Shown in pieces: positions 29,571-38,418 of a DNA stretch of 64,000 nucleotides. The translations under genes and the position numbers were made by a program. The DNA comes from Sphingosinicella sp. LHD-64. Lineage in GTDB: Bacteria; Pseudomonadota; Alphaproteobacteria; Sphingomonadales; Sphingomonadaceae. The notes under the pieces were generated by a model, which did no database searches, was not told the DNA's origin, and saw only the letters and a program-made list of their open reading frames with translations. Numbering within the stretch: position 1 is the first letter of the stretch; each line of letters starts with the position of its first letter. The DNA is taken from the NCBI RefSeq assembly GCF_031157375.1, contig NZ_JAVIFV010000004.1, forward strand, positions 434,001 through 498,000. The letters are read 5' to 3'.

Positions 29571-31663
29571 GCGACGACAAGGACAAGCAGCCGCCCGAAA
29601 ATGGCGAGGAGCGGACGGTGTTCATGCCGTCGGGCGGCACCACCCCGCCCGCCCAGCCGGCGGCGCCGGTCGAGCCCGCGGCCGAACCTGCCGCCGCGCC
29701 GGCATCGGAGGCGCCGGCCGAGCCGGTCGCCGCACCGCCCGCTCCGGCACCGGCGCCGAGCACCAGCGCCGGGGTCAGCCCGACCAATTTCGCGCCGCGC
29801 GAGGACACCAAGGCGATCCAAGTCGGCGACGTCCTCAACCACATCTTCGAGGTCAAGCGCTTTCTCGCCCGCGGCGGCATGGGCGAGGTGTTCGAAGGCG
29901 TCAACGTCAACACCGACGAGCGCGTCGCGATCAAGGTGATGCTGCCGCAGATGGCGGCGGACGAGAAGGTCGTCGCGATGTTCCGGAAGGAAGCGCGGAC
30001 TCTCACCAAGCTGCAGCACGAGGCGCTGGTCTCCTATCGCGTGCTGGCGCAGGAGCCGCAATTGGGTGTGCTCTACATCGTCACCGAGTTCATCGAGGGC
30101 ACCGAGCTGGCCGACGTGCTCGGCAAGGTCGAACGCTCCCCGGACGAGCTGGCGGGGCTGCTCCGGCGGCTCGCCTCGGGCCTCGGTGCCGCCCATAAGC
30201 TGGGCGCGATCCACCGTGACATGTCGCCGGACAACGTGCTGCTGCCGGGCGGGGACGTGCACCAGGCGAAGATCATCGATTTCGGCATCGCCAAGGATCT
30301 CGACGCCAGTTCGGCGACGATCGTCGGCGACGGCTTTGCCGGCAAATTGAACTATGTCGCGCCGGAGCAGCTCGGCGACTATGGCCGCGAGATCGGACCG
30401 TGGACCGACGTCTACAGCCTCGCACTCGTCATCCTTGCGGTCGCGCAGGGTAAGAACGTCAACATGTCGGGGTCGCTGGTCGACGCGATCGACAAGCGTC
30501 GCAAGGGGCCGGACCTCGCTGCAGTGCCGGCGAGCCTCAAGCCGGTGATCGAGGCGATGCTGCGGCCCGATCCCAACGAGCGGCTGCGCTCGATGGAGGA
30601 CGTGGTCGCGATGCTGAGCGGGGGCGCGGGCGCGACGCCCGCTCCGCCACCGCCTCCGCCGACGGGCCCGACGACCGCGGCCGGCACGTCGACGCCGAGT
30701 GGCGGCGGCGCGTCCAAGGGTCTCCTCGTCGGCGGTCTCCTGGCCGCGGCGCTCGCTGCCGGAGCAGCCGCCTGGTATCTGATGCCGCCCCCCGGGCCCG
30801 GGCCGGTTCCGGAACCGCCGAAGAACGAGGTCGTCGTCGACCCGGGCGATCCGGTTGCCACCGCCCGCAGCGCAGTCAATTCGGTGTTGCCGTCGGTTTC
30901 CTGCACCTGGCTCGACATCGCCAACGTCGATCGCCAGGGGGAAGGCGTACGCGTGGCGATGCGCGGCGTTGCCGGCGATGGAGGTGCCGCCCAGCGGGAG
31001 ATCAACCAGGCGCTCACGGCCGCCGGCGTTCAGAACGCCACGGTCGACTTCGGCGATGTCGCGCCGATCACCCAAGCCGGCTGCGCCGCGCTCGACACCT
31101 ATCGCCAGGTGCGCGCGTCGGACAATTACAAGCTCTCGGCGACCCAGCCGCGCTACGAAATGGTCATGCAGCCGCCCGGCACGGCCTATGCGGGTGAGGA
31201 AGCCGCGACCGCGGTTCTCAACTTCAACTTCGGCGATCCGACGCTCGATTTCGCGATCCTGGGCATCGAGCCCTCGGGGATCATCCAGACGATCGTTCCC
31301 AACCGCGGCAATTTCGAGGCCGCCTTGGCCTCGTCGCAGGGCGGCCGGCCGATCGCCAACGAGGGCAATGACCGCTATCGGCTCAGCATCGATCTCGATC
31401 ATCTGGGCTGGTCGGGCATCATCCTGGTGACCGGCCGGGCGCCGTTCGATGTGCCGATCGTGGCACCGCCCGTGGGGTCGCGCGGTCCGTCCTGGCAGCA
31501 GCAATTTCTCTCCGCCGCGGCCGAGCGCGGCTGGCGAGTGGAGATGGTCTGGTTCGAATCGGTCAACCGCAATTCCGGCGACGGGCCGCCGCCCGGGTCG
31601 CCCGCTCCGCCAACGGGCGGCGATACCCCGCCTGCGGACGGCGGCAAGCCGCCGGTCGGCTAA
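29567..31663 (+). CDS. Transmembrane Ser/Thr protein kinase (PpkA-like) with periplasmic domain
   Basis: 698 residues. An N-terminal Pro/Ala-rich tail with EERTVFMPSGG carries a Thr that could be the phospho-site read by an FHA domain (inference). The Hanks-type kinase domain (about 93-354) has the Gly loop ARGGMGEVF, Lys in VAIKVML, catalytic HRDMSPDN and DFGIAK. The usual Lys of HRDxKPxN is Ser, as in some other bacterial kinases. A Pro-rich linker, one transmembrane helix (about 381-406) and an unrecognised periplasmic domain of about 290 residues follow. Start overlaps the phosphatase stop. Topology suggests an external cue controls cytoplasmic phosphorylation. Confidence 0.92.
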   Translation: MSDDKDKQPPENGEERTVFMPSGGTTPPAQPAAPVEPAAEPAAAPASEAPAEPVAAPPAPAPAPSTSAGVSPTNFAPREDTKAIQVGDVLNHIFEVKRFLARGGMGEVFEGVNVNTDERVAIKVMLPQMAADEKVVAMFRKEARTLTKLQHEALVSYRVLAQEPQLGVLYIVTEFIEGTELADVLGKVERSPDELAGLLRRLASGLGAAHKLGAIHRDMSPDNVLLPGGDVHQAKIIDFGIAKDLDASSATIVGDGFAGKLNYVAPEQLGDYGREIGPWTDVYSLALVILAVAQGKNVNMSGSLVDAIDKRRKGPDLAAVPASLKPVIEAMLRPDPNERLRSMEDVVAMLSGGAGATPAPPPPPPTGPTTAAGTSTPSGGGASKGLLVGGLLAAALAAGAAAWYLMPPPGPGPVPEPPKNEVVVDPGDPVATARSAVNSVLPSVSCTWLDIANVDRQGEGVRVAMRGVAGDGGAAQREINQALTAAGVQNATVDFGDVAPITQAGCAALDTYRQVRASDNYKLSATQPRYEMVMQPPGTAYAGEEAATAVLNFNFGDPTLDFAILGIEPSGIIQTIVPNRGNFEAALASSQGGRPIANEGNDRYRLSIDLDHLGWSGIILVTGRAPFDVPIVAPPVGSRGPSWQQQFLSAAAERGWRVEMVWFESVNRNSGDGPPPGSPAPPTGGDTPPADGGKPPVG

Positions 31664-31735
31664 GACGTCGCATCGTCGTCGTCCCGAGGGTGAGTAGGTT
31701 GCCGGCCCCGAAAGGCTTGCAATGACGAACCGACG

Positions 31736-32962
31736 TCAGCGCTCGCGGTCGCCGAATCCTTCGCGGAGCTGGCGCTCGTAGGCCTTGCGGAACTCCTTCG
31801 AGAACACCTCCATGAAGGCCTCGTCGGACTCGTTCTTCACCTTCACATATTCGCGCTCATAGTTACGCCACAGTGCCGCGTCCTGCAGCGACGGCATGAT
31901 CCGCGCCAGCACCCCGGCCTTGGTCGCTCGCCTCCGGATCGAGCCCGGCGAGAAACGGTCGAGCGTGGCACGCAGCGCCCCGGGGATCGCCGAAAGCGTC
32001 GCGATCTGGTGCGACTGGAGATCCAGAAACGCATCCTCGACCGCCTTGTCGGCCTCGAGGAAGCCTTTCTGTGCGGGATTGAGCAGCTGGGCCAGCGCCT
32101 GCTCGGGCGAACGGGCGAACTTGATCGGGTTGTTGCCGTCGAGCTGGAGCTGGGTCGCTTCGGCGCCCATCTGCGCCTTGGCGCGGGCGCGCGCCTCGAC
32201 CATGACGATGAGGCCGGACACCAGCCGCCTCAGCAGCGAACCGGCCTTGCGGACGAGCTCGGGCGAGCGCTCGATCTCGCGCTCGCTGAGCGATGCGGCA
32301 GCGACGAAGGTCTCGATCAGCCCGTCTGCGGTGCGGGTGTCCGTGGCCGCGGCCGGCGCGGCATCCTCGACGCCGAAGCCGCCGCGTGCCCAGTCGACCT
32401 TGTTGATGTCGGTCAGCGAATCCCACATCACCGTAACGTTTTCGGGCACCCGGTCCTCGCCCTGCTCGGCCGGTGATGCGTCGACCGCGGCCGCCTCGGG
32501 CGGCGCAGGCTCTACCGGCGGGGCAGGGGGGGGCGCTGCCGGCTCGGGAATCGGCGCAGGCTCGGGAGCGGGAGCCGGCGGGGCGGGCGGCGCGGTCACC
32601 TCGGCGGCCGGCTCCGCGACAGGTTCCGCGGGTGCCGCGGTCGTCGACGCTTCGAATGAGGCCAGGACTTCGTAATGGCCGATCTTGAAGAGGTCTCCTG
32701 CCGCGATCTCGTGCTCCTTCGACATCCGCTCGGACGCGCCGTTCAGGAAGGTGCCATTGGTGCTGATATCCTTGAAGATATAGAGGGGGCCTTCGCGCTG
32801 GATCTCGGCGTGGCGCGACGAAATGACGTTGTTCGCGTCGGGCAGGTTCCAGTCGCAATTCTTGGACCGGCCGATGACGACGCTGTCGCGCTCGACCGCG
32901 AATCGCGGGCTCGCCACATCGCCGGCCGCCTCGGCATTGCGGATGGTCAGGATCAGGATCAT
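31736..32962 (-). CDS. FHA-domain protein, TagH-like (type VI secretion-associated)
   Basis: 408 residues from ATG 32962. The N-terminal FHA domain is intact: VVIGRSKNCDW, ISSRHAEI and DISTNGTFLN keep the Arg, Ser, His and Asn used to bind phosphothreonine. A long Ala/Pro-rich linker follows (about 110-190), then an alpha-helical C-terminal domain with SPEQALAQLLNP, EDAFLDLQSHQIATLSAI and FRKAYERQL, matching the C-terminal domain of T6SS TagH/Fha proteins. It is convergent with the kinase gene and divergent from the OmpA gene. It is the likely reader of the kinase phosphorylation state. No T6SS structural gene is in the window. Confidence 0.85.
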   Translation of the reverse strand: MILILTIRNAEAAGDVASPRFAVERDSVVIGRSKNCDWNLPDANNVISSRHAEIQREGPLYIFKDISTNGTFLNGASERMSKEHEIAAGDLFKIGHYEVLASFEASTTAAPAEPVAEPAAEVTAPPAPPAPAPEPAPIPEPAAPPPAPPVEPAPPEAAAVDASPAEQGEDRVPENVTVMWDSLTDINKVDWARGGFGVEDAAPAAATDTRTADGLIETFVAAASLSEREIERSPELVRKAGSLLRRLVSGLIVMVEARARAKAQMGAEATQLQLDGNNPIKFARSPEQALAQLLNPAQKGFLEADKAVEDAFLDLQSHQIATLSAIPGALRATLDRFSPGSIRRRATKAGVLARIMPSLQDAALWRNYEREYVKVKNESDEAFMEVFSKEFRKAYERQLREGFGDRER

Positions 32963-33236
32963 GCGCCCGTCGAAGCCCCTCGCAGATTTTGCATGCGCCC
33001 TTATGCGGGCCAATGCGGCGGCAAGGGAAGGCCGGAAATCGCCTCCGACCGCAGCCGCGGACCGAAACTAGCAAGGTCGTTCTGGTCAAACAATGTTCAG
33101 GTACGGGGGACTATTGGCCGCGGCACGGGGAGCAAGGTCCGGTTGCCTTGCTGGCCGGGGGGACTTGGAGTAGTCTCCTTATTCAACAATCCGAAGTGCA
33201 CCCATGGGGGGGTGTTGGCTTCTTCCAGGAGGCAAT

Positions 33237-33896
33237 ATGCGCAAGATCGGTTTGACCCTTTTGCTCTGCGGCATCGCGGCGGTTCCCGTCGCGGCGCAGG
33301 ACACCGCAACGCCGGACGATTTCGTCTGCGCGTTCACCAACGAATGCACCGAAGCCCAGGCGGACGACAATTCGCAGGACGGCCCGGCGATGAACGCGCA
33401 GGGCGGACGGATCGGCGAGGCCGACCGGAGCTTCTCGCTCTCGACCTCGGGCAATGCCAACACGACCCGCCGGCAGCAGCCGCGCGCGACCCCGCGCAAC
33501 ACGGCACGCAATACCGCCCGCAACACGGCCCGGACGCCGCGCGTGGTCGCGACCCAGCCCGGCCGGGTCAATCTGAGCCTCAGCTTCAATGTCGGCTCGG
33601 CGACCCTGACCTCGGCCGCCCAGGCGCAGCTGCGGTCCTTCGCCCAGGCGCTGCAGCGTCCGCAGCTTTCGGCGATGCGCGTCGCGATCGAGGGCCACAC
33701 CGACAGCTCGGGCAGCCGCGCCAGCAACGTCTCGCTGTCGCAGCGCCGCGCCCAGGCGGCGGCCGACTATCTCGTCGCCCAGGGCGTTGCCCGCAACCGG
33801 CTGCAGGTGCAGGGCTACGGCTTCGATCGCCCGCTGCAGGGCCGTCGTGCCTCCGACCCGGCCAATCGCCGCGTCGAGGCGGTGAGGATTTCATAA
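33237..33896 (+). CDS. OmpA-family outer-membrane/peptidoglycan-binding protein
   Basis: 219 residues. ATG 33237 has a perfect AGGAGG upstream. A signal peptide ends near VPVAAQD; a short Cys-containing segment and a low-complexity linker with three TARN repeats follow. The C-terminal OmpA domain has LSFNVGSATL, GHTDSSGS and LSQRRAQAAADYL, keeping the Asp and Arg that bind diaminopimelate. There is no beta-barrel domain, so it is a periplasmic or secreted peptidoglycan anchor. Placed next to the kinase/FHA genes, it could recall the OmpA-type anchors of T6SS clusters, but it lacks their transmembrane IcmH part. Confidence 0.88.
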   Translation: MRKIGLTLLLCGIAAVPVAAQDTATPDDFVCAFTNECTEAQADDNSQDGPAMNAQGGRIGEADRSFSLSTSGNANTTRRQQPRATPRNTARNTARNTARTPRVVATQPGRVNLSLSFNVGSATLTSAAQAQLRSFAQALQRPQLSAMRVAIEGHTDSSGSRASNVSLSQRRAQAAADYLVAQGVARNRLQVQGYGFDRPLQGRRASDPANRRVEAVRIS

Positions 33897-33989
33897 GGCG
33901 AGCGATTTTGCTTCGTTGCAGAAGACGGACGGCCGCGCATCACCGCATGCGTGGTCGTTTCGTCGTCGCGATGCTCTCGGGTGGTCGCT

Positions 33990-34940
33990 CTAGGACGGAT
34001 TTGGAACGCCGAGCTCCTCGGCAGCCTGGCGCAGCCGGCCTTGCGTCCTCGCGTCACCCTGGAAGGCGGCGAGGCTGCGGCGCAGTGCGTCAGTCGCGCC
34101 CGGGCGGTCGTTGAGCACCATTCTCGAGCGCATCAGGCGGACCCAGCCCTGCTCGTCGCGGGGATTCTGCTGCAGGCGCGCGGCGAGCCGGTCCACCATC
34201 CCCTTCACCATCTCGTCCTGCTGGCCCGGGGGAATGGCGCGCGCGGCGTCCATCTGCTCCCGGGTCGGTCCGGGGATCGCGGCCGTTGCGGTCGAAGCCG
34301 GCGGAGTGCGCGCTGGCGGCAACCGGCCCTCGATGTCGATGTTGTTGGTCTGGGCGATGGTCGTCACCGCCTGGCGCACCTGGGCTTCCCAGGGCGCGTC
34401 GGCCGGCGCCTCGCGCAGCAAGGCGACGAGGTCGTTGACCGCGCCCTGATGGTCGCCGCGCACGTCCTTCATCGTCGCGAGATAGTAGCGCGCCTGGGCG
34501 TTGTCGGCCTGCAGCTCGAGCGTCCGGCGGAACAGGCGCTCCGCCTCCGGCGGGGGATTGCGGCCGCCCTGCAGGAGCAGGGTCTCGGCGAGATAGGCGG
34601 TATAGTCGGCATTCTGCGGCGCCAGCTCCATCGCCCGGCGGAAGGCCTGCTCGGCGCCCGGGAAGTTGCCGGTATCGCGATAGGAGAGGCCGAGCAGGAA
34701 CCAGCCCTCGTGATTGTCCGGATCCTGGCGCAGCCGCTCGCGCAGGCCCGCAATCATGTCCTCGACGCTGCCGGGCGCCTGGGCGGCGGCTGCCATGTTG
34801 TTGCTCGTGGCCACCGCCTCATTCGTCCCGCCGGAGCGGAAGAGGGCGATGGCGATGGCCGCAACCGCGAGGATCGCGGCGGCGGCGAGGGCGATGGTGG
34901 CGGGCGAAATCCGCCGCCCGGAAGGAGTGTTGCTGGCCAT
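33990..34940 (-). CDS. TPR protein resembling the periplasmic part of CcmI/CycH (cytochrome c maturation)
   Basis: 316 residues. One N-terminal transmembrane helix (about 13-34), then tetratricopeptide repeats: WFLLGLSYRDTGNFPGAEQA, FRRAMELAPQNADYTAYLAE, and further copies to about 190. A C-terminal segment GMVDRLAARLQQNPRDEQGW begins another TPR pair. The pattern matches the C-terminal, TPR-bearing part of CcmI, which presents apocytochrome c for haem attachment. The decaheme cytochrome gene 3.5 kb away makes such a role attractive, but generic TPR function cannot be excluded. Confidence 0.75.
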   Translation of the reverse strand: MASNTPSGRRISPATIALAAAAILAVAAIAIALFRSGGTNEAVATSNNMAAAAQAPGSVEDMIAGLRERLRQDPDNHEGWFLLGLSYRDTGNFPGAEQAFRRAMELAPQNADYTAYLAETLLLQGGRNPPPEAERLFRRTLELQADNAQARYYLATMKDVRGDHQGAVNDLVALLREAPADAPWEAQVRQAVTTIAQTNNIDIEGRLPPARTPPASTATAAIPGPTREQMDAARAIPPGQQDEMVKGMVDRLAARLQQNPRDEQGWVRLMRSRMVLNDRPGATDALRRSLAAFQGDARTQGRLRQAAEELGVPNPS

Positions 34941-35086
34941 TGGCGCGGATCATTACGGCAAAAAAGCCAACGTCAAGTCTGGCGTCGCTCACAGAAGCTG
35001 CTAGACTGAAACAGGCTGTCTGTATTGCGTCTCGGGGTTCAGTTTCCGCATTGCGGCTGGCCGAGCTTGGGGGAGTGGACATCTAA

Positions 35087-37525
35087 GTGGCGTCGGCTTT
35101 CAAGATCGCCATCGTGGGATCGGGACCCGCAGGCATGAGTGCTGCGGGCCGTGCGGCGCAGCTTGGCCTGTCCCATATCCTCCTCGAAAAGACCGATCAC
35201 CTTTCAGATACGATCTACAAGTATCAGAAAGGCAAGCATGTTATGGCGACGCCGAGCCAGCTGGTGCTGCGCTCGGACATGAATTTCGATGCCGGCAAGC
35301 GCGAGAAGATCCTCGGCGTTTGGGACGAGGAGGTCGCCGCCCAGAAGGTCAACGTGAAATACAATGCCGAGGTGAAGAAGATCACTGGGCAGAAGGGCGA
35401 CTTCACCCTTGCGCTGACCAATGGCGAGGAGATCAAGGCCGAGCATGTCATCCTCGGCGTCGGTACCCAGGGCAACCCCAACAAGATGCGCTGCGAGGGC
35501 GGCGATCTGCCGCACATCCAGTACACGCTCGACGACCCCGGCGAATATGTCGACGAGCATATCACCGTCATCGGTTCCGGCGACGCCGGCATCGAGAATG
35601 CCGTCGGCCTCGCCGCGGACCCCGAGCAGAACAACACCGTCACCATCCTCAACCGCTCGGCCGAGTTCGCCCGCGCCAAGCAGGGCAATATCGACCTGAT
35701 CCTCGAGGCCGGGCGGACGGGGCGCGTCAACGTGATGTGCGAGACGACGCCGCTCCGGATCACGCCGGGCTGGCTCCATCTCGAGACCCGCGACGGCGAG
35801 CAGAAGATCAAGTGCGACCGCATTATCGCGCGCATGGGCACCTCGCCGCCGCGCAAGTTCGTCGAAGATTGCGGCATTTCCTTCACCAGCGACGACAAGG
35901 ACGCCTATCCGGCACTGTCGCCACAGTTCGAGACGAGCGTCGCCGGCATCTACGTGATCGGGGCGCTGGCGGGTTATCCGCTGATCAAGCACTGCATGAA
36001 CCAGGGCTATGACGTCATCGAGTTCATCAACGGCAACACCGACCTGAAGCCCGCCGACGAACCCATTCTCGAGGAGAAGTTCGCGGCGCTGCCCGGCGCG
36101 CGGAGCGTCACCGAGTGGCTCGCCTTCCTGCGCCGCCGGGTCAGCATCCTCAACGATCTGTCGATGCTGCAGATGCGCGAATTCCTGCTCGATTCGGAAC
36201 CGCGCGCCTATCGCGCCGGCGACATCGTGTTCCAGCGGAACGAGCCGGGCGCCTCGCTGTTCGCGATCGCCGATGGCTCGCTGCTGGTCGAGATCGACCC
36301 GAATGATCCTTCCAGGACCGTGCCGATCGCGCGCGGTTCGATCGTCGGCGAGGTCGGCCTGATTTCAGGCCGCAAGCGCAGCGCCACGGTGCGTACCGCC
36401 GAGGGCGCGATCGTCGTCGAGATTCCGCGCACCGCCTCCCTCAAGCTGATCGCGACCAATACCGCCGCCAAGAAGGAGATCACCCGCATCTCGACCGAGC
36501 GGCAGCTTCTCCAGCTCTTTCCCGGCACCACGCCCGACGACCTCAAGGAGGTGCTGGAAACCGCCGAGATCAAGGAAATCCGCGCCGGCCAGACGATCAT
36601 CAACGAAGGCGACGAGGGCTACGACATCTTCGTCATCCGCCAGGGCTCGATGGTCGTCGAGAAGGCGATCGGCGGCAAGCCGGTCTTCCTCTCCTATCTC
36701 CCTGCCGGCTCCTATGTCGGCGAGATGGCACTGATCGACGGCGGCCGGCGCACCGCCACGGTGCGCGCGGCGATCAAGTCTGAGGTGATCAAGCTCGACG
36801 GCGATGCCTTCAAGCGGCTCCTGCAGGGTCGCCCGGCCCTGCTCGCCAAGTTCAAGGACGACATGGCGGCGCGCCAGCAGACGACCGGCTTCATCGAGGC
36901 GAAGAAGCAGAGCTTCAGCGGCGCGGTCGACATGTATTCGCAGGTCGCCGGCTTCTTGGTCGAGAACGGCATCGGCGAGGCGACCGACGTGCTGCTGATC
37001 GACGAGAAGCTCTGCATCGGCTGCGACAATTGCGAGCGCGCCTGCGCGGACAGTCACGAGGGCCTCTCCCGCCTCGACCGCGAGGCGGGGCGGACCTACG
37101 CCCATCTCCATGTGCCGACCTCGTGCCGCCACTGCGAGCACCCGCACTGCATGGCCGATTGCCCGCCCAATGCGCTCAATCGCGGGCCGGACGGCGAGGT
37201 CTATATCAACGACACCTGCATCGGCTGCGGCAATTGCCAACGCAACTGCCCCTATGGCGTGATCCGGATGGCGAAGCCGCCGCCCAAGAAGCCGAGCCTG
37301 CTCTCCTGGCTGTTCTTCGGCAAGGGGCCGGGCCCGGGCGAGCCGGACAAGAAATGGACCGAAGGCAAGGTCAGTTCGGAAACGCCAAAAAAAGCGATCA
37401 AATGTGATATGTGCTCAGGTATAGAGGGCGGGCCGGCATGCGTGCGCGCCTGCCCGACGGGTGCGGCGATCCGCGTGTCGCCGGAAGAGTTCCTGACCGT
37501 GGCAAGGATGGGACAGGGGGGCTGA
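35087..37525 (+). CDS. FAD/NAD(P) oxidoreductase fused to two cyclic-nucleotide-binding domains and a polyferredoxin
   Basis: 812 residues from GTG 35087 after GGGGGAG. Part 1 (1-325): Rossmann FAD site VGSGPAGMSAAGRAA and a second nucleotide site IGSGDAGIEN, thioredoxin-reductase-like but with no CxxC redox pair between them. Parts 2 and 3: cNMP domains at about 365-452 and 488-578, each with the phosphate-binding cassette (GEVGLISGRKRSATV; GEMALIDGGRRTATV). Part 4 (641-795): ferredoxin with CIGCDNCERAC, CRHCEHPHCMADCP, CIGCGNCQRNCP and CDMC...CVRACP, enough Cys for about four [4Fe-4S] clusters as in DmsB/HycB subunits. Likely carries electrons from NAD(P)H via FAD to FeS under cyclic-nucleotide control. 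The membrane cytochrome-like gene follows after 4 bp. Confidence 0.88.
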   Translation: MASAFKIAIVGSGPAGMSAAGRAAQLGLSHILLEKTDHLSDTIYKYQKGKHVMATPSQLVLRSDMNFDAGKREKILGVWDEEVAAQKVNVKYNAEVKKITGQKGDFTLALTNGEEIKAEHVILGVGTQGNPNKMRCEGGDLPHIQYTLDDPGEYVDEHITVIGSGDAGIENAVGLAADPEQNNTVTILNRSAEFARAKQGNIDLILEAGRTGRVNVMCETTPLRITPGWLHLETRDGEQKIKCDRIIARMGTSPPRKFVEDCGISFTSDDKDAYPALSPQFETSVAGIYVIGALAGYPLIKHCMNQGYDVIEFINGNTDLKPADEPILEEKFAALPGARSVTEWLAFLRRRVSILNDLSMLQMREFLLDSEPRAYRAGDIVFQRNEPGASLFAIADGSLLVEIDPNDPSRTVPIARGSIVGEVGLISGRKRSATVRTAEGAIVVEIPRTASLKLIATNTAAKKEITRISTERQLLQLFPGTTPDDLKEVLETAEIKEIRAGQTIINEGDEGYDIFVIRQGSMVVEKAIGGKPVFLSYLPAGSYVGEMALIDGGRRTATVRAAIKSEVIKLDGDAFKRLLQGRPALLAKFKDDMAARQQTTGFIEAKKQSFSGAVDMYSQVAGFLVENGIGEATDVLLIDEKLCIGCDNCERACADSHEGLSRLDREAGRTYAHLHVPTSCRHCEHPHCMADCPPNALNRGPDGEVYINDTCIGCGNCQRNCPYGVIRMAKPPPKKPSLLSWLFFGKGPGPGEPDKKWTEGKVSSETPKKAIKCDMCSGIEGGPACVRACPTGAAIRVSPEEFLTVARMGQGG

Positions 37526-37529
37526 CAGG

Positions 37530-38405
37530 GTGGCAAGCAGGGGGCTGGACAGGGCGGAATATGGGGACGCGGCGGCTCACGAGAGCTTCCTGAGATACCG
37601 GCGCTTTCGCTGGTTCAAGATCGGCGCGGTCCTCTCGCTCCTCACCGTCGTCATCTACATGCTGGTCGACGTGCAGCCGCGCCACAATGGCGGCAGCTGG
37701 CTCGGCTATACGCTGGGGACGCTCGGCGCCCTGCTGATCTTCTGGCTGTCGCTGCTCGGCATCCGCAAGCGCGCGATGACCCGCGGCCGCTGGTCGCTGA
37801 AGGCCTGGACCTCGGCCCACGTCTATCTCGGCCTCGCGCTCGTCATCATTGGCACGCTTCACACCGGCTTTCAGCTCGGATGGAATGTCCACACACTGGC
37901 CTATGTGCTTATGATGATGGTGATTCTGTCCGGCATCTACGGCATCACTGTTTATGCCGTCCTGCCCCAAGGCCTGTCCGACAGCCGCTCCGAGATGACC
38001 GGGCCGCAGATGATCGAGGCCGTCAACAGCCTCGACAAGCAGATCCAGATTTCGGCCCAGCCCCTGTCCGACGAGGACAGCGCCGTCGTGCTCGGCTCGT
38101 TGGGCGAGGATCCGTTCGGCGGGGGCGCCTGGCGGCGCCTGTCGGGCAGCTATCCCAAATGCGGCAACCGCGCGGCGCTCGCCTACATGCGCCAGCGGCT
38201 CGACGAGACGTCGGGCAAGCAGCAGATCGCGGTCGAGCAGATCGTCCAGCTCCTGGAGAAGAAGGCGGCCGCGCTGACGCGCCTTCGGGGCTATATCCAG
38301 CGGCGGGCATTGCTCGAGGTGTGGCTCTTCTTCCACATCCCGCTCACCTTCGTGCTGATCGCCGCGCTCGTCGCGCACATCATCAGCGTCTTCTTCTACT
38401 GGTAG
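37530..38405 (+). CDS. Membrane protein resembling a b-type cytochrome / electron-transfer membrane subunit
   Basis: 291 residues with about five transmembrane helices: KIGAVLSLLTVVIYMLV, LGTLGALLIFWLSLLGI, the His-bearing HVYLGLALVIIGTLHTGF, the His-bearing helix TLAYVLMMMVILSGIYGITV, and a C-terminal FFHIPLTFVLIAALVAHIIS. His pairs in helices 3 and 5 could ligate haem b, though no named family is certain. A soluble loop of about 110 residues separates helices 4 and 5. GTG 37530 sits 4 bp after the FeS fusion gene and the stop is 13 bp before the decaheme gene. It could pass electrons from the cytoplasmic FeS protein to the periplasmic haems. Confidence 0.7.
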   Translation: MASRGLDRAEYGDAAAHESFLRYRRFRWFKIGAVLSLLTVVIYMLVDVQPRHNGGSWLGYTLGTLGALLIFWLSLLGIRKRAMTRGRWSLKAWTSAHVYLGLALVIIGTLHTGFQLGWNVHTLAYVLMMMVILSGIYGITVYAVLPQGLSDSRSEMTGPQMIEAVNSLDKQIQISAQPLSDEDSAVVLGSLGEDPFGGGAWRRLSGSYPKCGNRAALAYMRQRLDETSGKQQIAVEQIVQLLEKKAAALTRLRGYIQRRALLEVWLFFHIPLTFVLIAALVAHIISVFFYW

Positions 38406-38418
38406 GGGGTAGTAGAGA

